A DNA stretch of 6,664 bases from an uncultured Gammaproteobacteria bacterium (GTDB taxonomy: Bacteria; Pseudomonadota; Gammaproteobacteria; Pseudomonadales; DT-91), in assembly GCA_929200485.1 (NCBI GenBank), contig CAKMZU010000028.1:1-6664 (forward strand). The letters run 5' to 3'. Positions 1-6,400 of the stretch are shown here, in pieces; positions within the stretch are counted from its first letter, which is position 1, and the number at the start of each line of letters is the position of its first letter. The translations under genes were made by a program, and so were the position numbers. The notes under the pieces were generated by a model. It did not search any database. It saw nothing but the letters and a program-made list of their open reading frames with translations, and was not told the DNA's origin.

Positions 1-418
1 GTTTATTACGGATTTTATCTAAATGCGCGTAAAACAAATCAAAAAATTGCGCTTTGCGCTCTAAAGAAACCGGCTCAGTGAGAATTGACTGAGGGATAAG
101 AATCGAACCAATACTGATGTGTTCGAAATCCGCCTGAATAAAACGTGCCTCACCATCAAAATCAGTGAAACCCAACCCCGACATAATGGCTTTCGGTAGC
201 TTTCGCGTATAAATTGCTACGCCATTTTGACCATCAGGATTATCAAAAAAGTAAGGGAAATACCCTTCAGGAAAAAAAATGCTTTCTGTTAAGTCGAATT
301 CCGTTGCCCTAAGATCTTGAATGCAAATGATGTCTGCATCTTGGTTTACAACCCATTCAAAGAAGCCTTTATCTTTGGCTGATCTAATCCCATCAGCAGA
401 AAAATTGATAATTCGCAT
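1..418 (-). CDS. crc: Crc-like catabolite repression protein (ExoIII fold, nuclease-inactive), 3' part cut off by window edge
   Basis: Reading the minus strand from the ATG at 416-418 gives 139 codons with no stop; the C-terminal part lies outside the window. The protein starts MRIINFSADGIRSA and carries CIQDLRA at residues 32-38, the first blocks of the exonuclease III/AP endonuclease fold. In E. coli ExoIII the matching residues are Asn7, Asn9 and the metal-binding Glu34; here they are Ser7, Asp9 and Asp35. The Asp in 'CxQD.RA' is the Crc signature (CLQDTRA in P. aeruginosa, from memory), and later blocks (GVAIYTRKLPKAIMSGLGF, ARFIQADFEHISI) also follow Crc rather than ExoIII. Crc is a cytoplasmic protein that helps Hfq repress translation of target mRNAs during carbon catabolite repression. 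It lies divergent to pyrE, a neighbourhood known in pseudomonads. A ribosome binding site, AAGG, sits 6 nt before the ATG. A divergent ExoIII-like nuclease is the alternative, unlikely given the lost residues. Confidence 0.85.
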   Translation of the reverse strand, partial: MRIINFSADGIRSAKDKGFFEWVVNQDADIICIQDLRATEFDLTESIFFPEGYFPYFFDNPDGQNGVAIYTRKLPKAIMSGLGFTDFDGEARFIQADFEHISIGSILIPQSILTEPVSLERKAQFFDLFYAHLDKIRNK

Positions 419-424
419 ACACTA

Positions 425-428
425 CCTT
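425..428 (-). promoter_or_regulatory. Ribosome binding site of crc
   Basis: On the minus strand AAGG lies 6 nt upstream of the ATG at 418. It is a good Shine-Dalgarno match at normal spacing and supports this start codon. Confidence 0.6.
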
Positions 429-453
429 AACTTGGCGCCTGGATGAATAGTCA

Positions 454-459
454 ATTATT
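454..459 (-). promoter_or_regulatory. Candidate -10 hexamer of the crc promoter
   Basis: The minus strand reads AATAAT here (5 of 6 to TATAAT). It would start transcription near base 447 and give a leader of about 30 nt that contains the ribosome binding site. No good -35 hexamer is found at 16-18 bp; that position is occupied by the inverted repeat at 466-482. This would fit a promoter helped or blocked by a regulator bound there. It is an inference from position only. Confidence 0.3.
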
Positions 460-465
460 TTTCTT

Positions 466-482
466 AACGTTTACTAAACGTT
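466..482. promoter_or_regulatory. Perfect 17-bp inverted repeat, operator-like
   Basis: AACGTTTA, one central C, then TAAACGTT: two perfect 8-bp arms, 48-64 bases before the crc start codon. Each arm itself contains the palindrome AACGTT. The size, the symmetry and the position over the expected -35 region of crc suggest a binding site for a dimeric regulator. The AAACGTTT core recalls LacI/PurR-type sites, but the flanks do not match the PurR box, so no regulator is named. Confidence 0.5.
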
Positions 483-522
483 TTATTAAATAAAATGTGG
501 ATTTTGATTATTTACACCAACA

Positions 523-588
523 CAATTGACCGATAAGGAGTAATGCTGAGATAATCTCTCGATCCTGAGCAACTATGCTTATCAATTG
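523..588. repeat. Nested inverted repeats (possible structured leader or binding region)
   Basis: The outer arms are CAATTG + GATAAG (523-528 and 532-537, split by ACC) against CTTATCAATTG (578-588), whose reverse complement is CAATTGATAAG. Inside lie TGCT (544-547) against AGCA (568-571) and, innermost, GAGAT-A-ATCTC (548-558). The arms are imperfectly spaced, and no T-run follows, so it is not a terminator. It could be protein binding DNA or the fold of an RNA; the sequence does not decide. Confidence 0.35.
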
Positions 589-592
589 TTTC

Positions 593-625
593 ATCAATTA
601 GGTGGTTGACCAAAAGCCTAATGAT
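593..625 (+). repeat. Imperfect hairpin upstream of pyrE
   Basis: ATCA (593-596) pairs with TGAT (622-625), TTAGG (598-602) with CCTAA (617-621), and TGG (603-605) with CCA (610-612) around a TTGA loop, with A597 and AAAG 613-616 bulged. A second stem, AATGAT (620-625) with ATCATT (634-639), shares bases 620-625, so the two cannot form together. If the region is transcribed towards pyrE, this would be a two-state leader; that is an inference. Confidence 0.4.
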
Positions 626-799
626 TACCGAATATCATTGTAGAACACCTTTTTCTTATTTTTTTGTCCTGTCTGTATTTGTTATGCCAATTACAGAAAG
701 CAAAACGGGCTTATAAATAGCTTTAAATAAAAAAGGTTTTCTTCAAAGTTATAGTATCGACAAGAGTATAACAGAATAGTTGCCTTCGATTATTAAATT

Positions 800-817
800 T
801 TTACACTTTCTTTACAC
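800..817 (+). repeat. Tandem TTTACAC direct repeat before pyrE
   Basis: TTTACAC occurs at 800-806 and 811-817, 11 bases apart, close to one helical turn. A third copy lies at 511-517 in the same intergenic region. The repeats are 30-47 bases before the pyrE start. They may be regulator sites, or chance in AT-rich DNA. Confidence 0.3.
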
Positions 818-846
818 AACAATCATCCAACAAAACGCAAGATTTC

Positions 847-1500
847 ATGATGACAAACCCTACCGAGACCACATTTATTGAGGCCGCCATCGATTCAGAA
901 GCGCTTCTGTTTGGCGAATTTACATTGAAGTCCGGTCGTATAAGTCCGTATTTTTTTAATGCCGGAAAAATGGTTCAGGGAAAAACACTTTCTGAACTTG
1001 CTGCCTGTTATGCGGATACCATTCAGGCATCTGGCTTGGAATTTGATGTACTGTTCGGCCCGGCATACAAAGGCATCTCACTTGCCGCATTAACCGCATC
1101 AGCGCTATACGAACGTCATGGTATCGATAAGCCTTTCGCCTACAACAGAAAAGAAAAAAAGGATCACGGCGAAGGCGGCCAACTCGTTGGCGCAGATATT
1201 CAAGGTAAAAAATTATTGGTCATTGATGATGTCATCACTGCCGGCACTGCCATCAAAGAAGTTTCAGAGTTAATTAATGGAACGGGCGCAAAGATATCTG
1301 GCGTCGTCATAGGCCTTGATCGTCAGGAAAAAGGTAGAACAGACCTCTCTGCAATCGCACAAATTCAAAAAGACTTTGATATAACTATCAAAAGTATTAT
1401 TCAGCTTGCAGACATAGTTGACTACCTCTCCAACAATGCGCAACATGACACCATAAAAAGAATTAATGAATATCGTGCAATTTATGGTGTTTCCGAATAA
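847..1500 (+). CDS. pyrE: Orotate phosphoribosyltransferase
   Basis: This cytoplasmic enzyme joins orotate to PRPP to make orotidine 5'-phosphate, the fifth step of de novo UMP synthesis. The 217-residue product matches the usual length (E. coli PyrE is 213) and aligns throughout. Visible blocks are FGEFTLKSGR (22-31, substrate-binding loop with Lys28), LLFGPAYKGI region (about 69-77), the mobile catalytic loop NRKEKKDHGEGG (100-111), and the PRPP-binding motif LLVIDDVITAGTA (123-135) with the paired Asp127-Asp128. The C-terminal helices end in the family-typical EYRAIYGV. Two ATGs stand in tandem at 847 and 850; neither has a clear Shine-Dalgarno site, so either could start. The stop codon lies inside the start of the next gene, so the two are probably cotranscribed. 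Dimer formation is known for the family. Identification is secure. Confidence 0.98.
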   Translation: MMTNPTETTFIEAAIDSEALLFGEFTLKSGRISPYFFNAGKMVQGKTLSELAACYADTIQASGLEFDVLFGPAYKGISLAALTASALYERHGIDKPFAYNRKEKKDHGEGGQLVGADIQGKKLLVIDDVITAGTAIKEVSELINGTGAKISGVVIGLDRQEKGRTDLSAIAQIQKDFDITIKSIIQLADIVDYLSNNAQHDTIKRINEYRAIYGVSE

Positions 1501-2143
1501 AACGTTACTTCGACTTGCGGCGGCAAAGCTCACTCTTTGCCTTGGCGTAGGTTCAATCCAGGCATCCAACTTGTATCGCTACAAAAACGAGCAGGGTACA
1601 ACGGTGATGACTCGCAACTTGCCGGCAAAATACGCCAAAAACGGCTATGATGTGATTGACAAGCACGGCAGAGTCATCCAAACCGTTGAGCGTCAATTAA
1701 CGGCTGAAGAATTTGCTCAGAAGTCCAAAACGGTCAATTTGGCAAAACAGCAACAAGCTGCCAAGGAAGCACAAGAAGCCTACGATATTTCACTTTTAAA
1801 ACGATTTTCATTTGTTTCCGATATAGAGGCCGAACAGACTCGACGAGTCGAAGAATTAAAAACCCGTATCACTATTCTTAACAGCAACCTAAAAGCCGTT
1901 CGCCAAGAGGTTGATGCCGAATACCTAAAAGCAGCCAATCTTGAACGATCAAACCGAAAAGTAGGGGAATTGATTCAGGGCCGAATTCAACAACTCGAGC
2001 AACAAATTCTTTCAACCGAAGCACTTCTCGATAAACATCAAAATGATATTGTTGAACTAAACAAGGAATACGAGAGAGATATTCGACGTTTTAAAGAATT
2101 GTTAGCATTAAGATTCAAAGGTCAAACGGGAAATGCCCACTAG
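1466..2143 (+). CDS. Exported DUF4124-like coiled-coil protein of unknown function
   Basis: The 225-residue product has a basic N-terminus and a hydrophobic stretch (about 17-31) that look like a Sec signal peptide, with likely cleavage near Ala33. The mature start, LYRYKNEQGTTVMTRNLP (36-53) followed by a YDVIDKHGRVIQTV block, resembles the small DUF4124 domain common in exported gammaproteobacterial proteins. Residues from about 85 to 220 are rich in Glu, Gln, Lys, Arg and Leu with heptad-like spacing, and are most likely a long helical coiled coil. The domain's function is not known. The ATG at 1466 overlaps pyrE by 35 bases and has only a weak purine stretch (AAAAGAA, 1456-1462) before it. 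ATG 1484 is an alternative with the signal peptide intact but no ribosome binding site. Translational coupling to pyrE is likely. A role at the cell envelope is an inference from the signal peptide alone. Confidence 0.8.
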   Translation: MNIVQFMVFPNKTLLRLAAAKLTLCLGVGSIQASNLYRYKNEQGTTVMTRNLPAKYAKNGYDVIDKHGRVIQTVERQLTAEEFAQKSKTVNLAKQQQAAKEAQEAYDISLLKRFSFVSDIEAEQTRRVEELKTRITILNSNLKAVRQEVDAEYLKAANLERSNRKVGELIQGRIQQLEQQILSTEALLDKHQNDIVELNKEYERDIRRFKELLALRFKGQTGNAH

Positions 2144-2147
2144 TTCA

Positions 2148-2175
2148 TTGACCAATTTCCCTATCAGAATAAAGT
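2148..2175 (+). promoter_or_regulatory. Candidate promoter of the efflux operon
   Basis: TTGACC (2148-2153, 5 of 6 to the -35 consensus), a 16-bp spacer, then TAAAGT (2170-2175, 4 of 6 to the -10 consensus). It starts 5 bases after the upstream stop codon and would begin transcription near 2182. A second -10-like hexamer, TATAAA, lies at 2184-2189 with only a weak -35. No terminator is visible between the two genes, so read-through from pyrE is also possible. Confidence 0.35.
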
Positions 2176-2206
2176 ACCCACAGTATAAAAATAAAACGCT
2201 CACTAA

Positions 2207-2218
2207 AATAACAATAAA
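2207..2218 (+). promoter_or_regulatory. A-rich AAN x4 motif beside the adaptor ribosome binding site (Hfq/Crc-type candidate)
   Basis: AAT AAC AAT AAA is four perfect A-R-N triplets, the kind of sequence bound by the distal face of Hfq, and it fits the AAnAANAA 'catabolite activity' motif known from Pseudomonas Crc targets. It ends one base before the AGG ribosome binding site, so a bound protein would block translation start. Similar runs also occur inside the permease gene (for example 4989-5000), so the match alone is not proof. Confidence 0.35.
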
Positions 2219-2219
2219 T

Positions 2220-2222
2220 AGG
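2220..2222 (+). promoter_or_regulatory. Ribosome binding site that favours the GTG at 2230 for the adaptor gene
   Basis: AGG lies 7 nt before GTG 2230 but only 1 nt before GTG 2224. An in-frame TAA at 2215-2217 rules out any earlier start and there is no ATG nearby. Spacing therefore points to GTG 2230. Confidence 0.55.
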
Positions 2223-2229
2223 TGTGGAA

Positions 2230-3453
2230 GTGACCCAACCAACCGCAGGATCAGCGAAATTACAGGCCGTTTTGGTCATAGTCATATTATTAGTGGCTGT
2301 TTTTGGCACATACGCATTGATCACTCTCAACAAACACAAGCCAAAAGTCTATGATGATTACCGAACTCCCAAGGTTCACGTCATCAAGAGCGAATTTTCC
2401 AATCAACGTATCGACGTCCAGACAAGAGGATTGGTTAATTCCCGTATTGCCTTACCGATCCAGCCTGAAATCAGTGGTAAAATCGTTTGGGTATCGCCAA
2501 AGTGGGTCAATGGCGGTTTCTTTAAAAAAGGCGAAAAACTCTTTAGCATCGAAAAAACCCGTTTTCAAAACGATGTCGCCCAGGCCACCTATCAACTAAG
2601 AGAAGCCGAAAGCCAGTTACTTCAAGAATTAGGCCATGCTTATGTAGCACAAAGAGAGTGGGAAGGACGTTTATCCAAGGATAACGAAGCACAAAGAAAA
2701 CTTGCCCTAAGAAAGCCTCAGGTTGCATCAGCAAAGGCACGAGTCACCTCTTCAAAAGAGTCACTCACTTCTGCCCAGTTAAACCTCAAAAAGACCGATG
2801 TTTACGCGCCGTTTGACGGATTGCTGGCCGAAAGGGCTATGAATGCTGGCCAGTTTGCAAGTTCAGGGCAACAAGCCGCTATTCTCTATGCCGTTGACAC
2901 TATCGAAATCCGCGTACCCTTAACCTTTAATCAGATCAGTCTCATTGAGCTTCCAAGTATTGGATCATCGAGCCAACAAACCGTAAAAGTCACCGCTGAC
3001 CTTGGCTCAGAGAGTCGTTCATGGGAAGGAAAACTGGTGCGGACTGAAGGCGTACTGGATCAGCGAACAGGTATTTTACACGCTGTCGTCAATGTTATTG
3101 ACCCTTATGGCTTACAAAACCCTCAGGCGCACCCGCTTCACATTGGTACTTTTGTTGAAGTACATATTCCAAGCAAATCATTAGCTAAGGTGATTAGCTT
3201 ACCCAGACATATTTTGCGTACTGGTAATACCCTGTGGGTGGTAAACGAAGAAAACCAGCTGAATATACGCACGGTAACCTTGCTTCCGACCAAAGGTGAA
3301 ACCATGCATATCACTGGCGGATTAAAAGCAGGTGAACAAGTAGTCATTAGCCCTTTAACCAACCCTATCGAGGGGAAACTGGTTGAATTAGTGCCAAACG
3401 ATAAGCCAAAAGAACCGTCTGAGCCTCTTGCTCAACACTCCAACCAAGGGTAG
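2230..3453 (+). CDS. RND efflux pump periplasmic adaptor (membrane fusion protein, HlyD/AcrA family)
   Basis: This protein links an inner-membrane RND permease to an outer-membrane channel. Numbered from the in-frame GTG at 2224, the longest form has 409 residues; from the better-spaced GTG at 2230 it has 407. A single hydrophobic segment (about 14-35) with no lipobox suggests anchoring by an uncleaved membrane helix rather than by lipid. Then come the first half of the lipoyl-like domain (about 75-110, ALPIQPEISGKI ... GEKLFSIE), an alpha-helical hairpin (about 112-190), the second lipoyl half with the family-typical VYAPFDGLLAERAMNAGQF (193-211), a beta-barrel domain (about 225-315) and a membrane-proximal domain (about 325-390, ending GLKAGEQVVISPL). 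The tail (391-409) is polar. The permease gene follows after 5 bases. The transported substrate cannot be told from this protein. Family assignment is firm; exact start is not. Confidence 0.92.
   Translation: MTQPTAGSAKLQAVLVIVILLVAVFGTYALITLNKHKPKVYDDYRTPKVHVIKSEFSNQRIDVQTRGLVNSRIALPIQPEISGKIVWVSPKWVNGGFFKKGEKLFSIEKTRFQNDVAQATYQLREAESQLLQELGHAYVAQREWEGRLSKDNEAQRKLALRKPQVASAKARVTSSKESLTSAQLNLKKTDVYAPFDGLLAERAMNAGQFASSGQQAAILYAVDTIEIRVPLTFNQISLIELPSIGSSSQQTVKVTADLGSESRSWEGKLVRTEGVLDQRTGILHAVVNVIDPYGLQNPQAHPLHIGTFVEVHIPSKSLAKVISLPRHILRTGNTLWVVNEENQLNIRTVTLLPTKGETMHITGGLKAGEQVVISPLTNPIEGKLVELVPNDKPKEPSEPLAQHSNQG
3446..3450 (+). promoter_or_regulatory. Ribosome binding site of the RND permease gene
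   Basis: AAGGG lies 8 nt before the ATG at 3459 and inside the last codons of the adaptor gene. It supports this start and tight translational coupling of the two pump genes. Confidence 0.6.
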
Positions 3454-3458
3454 CCGTC

Positions 3459-6400
3459 ATGCGTGAACAACAAAGAGGGCTAATCGCCTGGTTTGTCGAA
3501 AACCCCGTTGCGGCAAATCTTTTAATGTGGCTGATCATTGTCTCTGGTCTATTATCTGTTAATACTATTCGCAAAGAGATTCTTCCGAAACAGACCAAAG
3601 ACACATTAAGTATTAGTGTTAGCTACCCTGGCGCTTCACCCATCGAGGTTGAAGAAGGTATTACGTTTAAGCTTGAAGAAGCACTTAAAAACATCAGCGG
3701 TTTAAAAAAAATCGAAGCCAAGAGCAGTTATGGCAAATCAAGCATTAGCCTTGATATAGATGAAAACTTTGATGCCGATAAGATTGTAAGTCAGGTCAAG
3801 ATCGCCGTAGACAGCATTAAATCCTTCCCAAATCAGGCTGAAAAACCCGTCATCAATCAAAGCCTTGTGTCTAACTTAACCATTCAGCTGCAATTGCACG
3901 GTAAGAATCTTAACGAGAGAAACGCCAAGCTACTAGCCAACAGTATTAAAGAAGATCTACTGGCACAAACCGATGCAAAAAAGGTCAGTATCTGGGGTAA
4001 AAAACCGTTTGAGATTAGCATTGAAATTGACGAAGAAAAACTAAGAAAATATCAACTGACGATCGAAGATGTTGCCAGCAAAGTTCGATTAGAATCCATT
4101 AACCTACCTAGCGGGGGCATTGAATCGCACCGCGGGCTCATCATCCTGAGAGTTGAAGGGCAGTCTTATCAGCAAAAGGATTTTGAAAACCTGACCCTGT
4201 TAACTGCACCAGATGGGAGTCTCATTCGCTTAGGGGACATTGCGACAATCAATGACGGGTTCATTGACTATGACGCTAAATCTTACTTTGATGGTGAATA
4301 CAGCATTGGCATTGCGGTATTTGCTGTTGGCAACCAGGATATCAGTAAGATTGCTGAGCAAGCCAAAGCTTACGCCAAACAAAAACAGCATTCTCTACCC
4401 GAAGGGGTCTCTTTAACACCATGGGGTGACATCACCTTTTATTTACAAACCAGTCTTAAGATGATGACGGACAATATGCTTTGGGGGGCATTTCTCGTTA
4501 TCTTCATTCTGGCACTATTTTTAAATATTCGTGTTGTTTTCTGGGTTGTGGCTGGACTACCTGTCTGCTTTTTGGGTTCACTATTTTTAATGCCCATGTC
4601 TTTTGTGGACGTAAGTATTAATCTTGTTTCCATCTTTGGTTTTATCCTGGTACTCGGCATAATCGTCGACGATGCGATTATTATCGGCGAAAGCGTGGAT
4701 AGCTCAATCAAAGAGAACGGCTTTTCAAACGATGCCGTTATTGCTGGTGTGAAAAACGTCTTTTTGCCTGCTTTTTTTGGCGTATTAACCACCGTCGTCG
4801 CCTTCTTCCCGATGATTTTAGTCGAAGGGCCATGGTCTGCAATGCCTAAGGCTATTGGCTTTATCGTTATCTTCTGCCTGCTGTTCTCTCTACTTGAATC
4901 CAAGCTTATCCTGCCTGCCCATTTAAGCACTAATCATCAAGGCGTGTTTAAAGTGTTTTCTTTCAGTTGGCATGAACGCTTCCAACAAAATAACAACAAA
5001 CGATTAAATGGCTGGGTGGAGAAATACTATCAACCGCTTTTGAACAAGGCTTTGAAAAATCGTTATGTCACCGTGACGATTTTCATCAGCTTATTATTGT
5101 TGACCTTAGGATTAGTGGGCGGCAATCTGGTGAGATATATCTTATTACCTGAAGATAAAAGCGATTATTTAAAAGCCGAACTACGCATGAGTCATGGAAC
5201 AACCGATGCCACCATGCGTGAGAAAACCCTATTGATAACCGATAGCCTGTATGATGTTGAGAAAGCTCATCAAGAGGCAACAGGTGATGACAGAAATATC
5301 ATTAAACATTTATTTAACTTCAGACCCGATAAACGTGTAGCAGAATTCACTGTAGAATTGACGCGAATAGAAGATCGTTCGATGGACAGCACGGAAATCA
5401 TCAAAGCCTGGCGCGAGCGGGTTGGAGAAATTCCCGGTGCAAGTTTATTAACTTTCTCTGAATTTCAAGAAAGTGACGCAAGCTCTCATCAACTTTATTA
5501 CAAACTCACCAGTCGCAATAATGAAGAACTAGCAGCAGCTGCAACAGAGCTGGCAGAAGCGTTAAAAAAATACAATGGCATCTCTAACATTCATAACTCA
5601 GCATCGGGCTCACGAGAGAGCTACATACTTCACCTTACACCTAAAGCAGAAGCGATGGGTATTACCCTGGCAGATTTAAGTCGTCAGGTGCATTATGCTT
5701 TTTATGGTGCTGAGGCGCAGCGAATCCAGCGCGACAATGAAGAAATTCGTGTCATGGTGCGTTTACCCAAGCTAAAACGCAGCAGCATGGTCGACCTGCT
5801 GTCTATGGATATCAAAACCCCCGCGGGTGATTTTGTACCCTTAGCATCATTGGCAACCCTGGAGCAATCCAACCTGCAATCAACACTCACGCGGATTAAT
5901 TACCAGTCAGCCGCCTTTGTTAAAGGGCGAGTGGATAAAACCGTGCTGAACCCTAGCACGGTCAATCGTGAAATTTCAGGGCAAGTGATAAAGGACATTC
6001 TTAACAAATATCCTTCCGTCAGCCGAGGAAATAACAACAGAAACACTGATGCCGAAAAGTTGGAATCAGACTTGATGATGTATTTTATGATCTCGCTGTT
6101 TGTGGTTTTTGCTTTGCTTGCGATTCCACTTAAATCTTACGGTCAACCCATCATTATTATGAGTGCGATCCCTTTCGGTATTGTCGGTGCCGTGCTTGGA
6201 CATTGGGTGATGGGCTATTCAGTAAGCATGCTATCGATATTCGGCATGATTGCGCTAACCGGTGTTGTGGTGAATGATAGCTTGATTTTGGTGGTATTCA
6301 TCAACCGCGCCAAAGAAAAAGGCATGTCGGTATTTAAAGCAGCCCTTGAATCCGGCCGTCAGCGATTTAGAGCGATCTTTTTAACAACCATTACCACCTT

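Larger units (their letters stand above)
419..846. other. 428-bp AT-rich divergent intergenic region between crc and pyrE
   Basis: No protein gene of normal size fits here. Contents from left to right: crc ribosome binding site and candidate -10; the 17-bp inverted repeat at 466-482; a nested self-complementary block at 523-588; a strong imperfect hairpin at 593-625 that competes with one at 620-639; a T-rich tract at 649-665; a short 31-codon reading frame at 621-716; and tandem TTTACAC repeats at 800-817. Several -10-like hexamers precede pyrE (TATAAA 712-717, TATAGT 750-755, TATAAC 767-772), but none has a convincing -35 at the right distance, so the pyrE promoter cannot be placed. The length and amount of structure exceed what two simple promoters need. 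Confidence 0.6.

Noticed and set aside
476..483. PurR box (AAACGTTT core)
   Set aside because: The flanking bases do not match the PurR consensus, and the site is near crc, far from pyrE.
606..638. TTGACC followed by AT-rich hexamers as a pyrE promoter
   Set aside because: The only fair -10 match (TATCAT, 633-638) is 21 bp away, too far, and the hexamer lies inside a hairpin.
597..665. Rho-independent terminator formed by AGGTG (600-604) and CACCT (646-650) before the T-rich tract
   Set aside because: The stem is only 5 bp with a loop of about 41 bases, and better local pairings compete with it.
1270..1569. 99-codon minus-strand frame across the pyrE end
   Set aside because: It is antisense to conserved pyrE codons and to the signal peptide of the next gene, with no family likeness.
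2133..2354. 73-codon plus-strand frame between the DUF4124-like gene and the adaptor
   Set aside because: It overlaps the end of one gene and the well-supported N-terminus of the adaptor in another frame, and its product has no recognisable features.
4439..4930. 163-codon open frame on the minus strand
   Set aside because: It lies wholly antisense to the transmembrane part of the RND permease. Its Lys/Thr/Ile-rich, low-complexity product fits the complement of hydrophobic codons and shows no family likeness.
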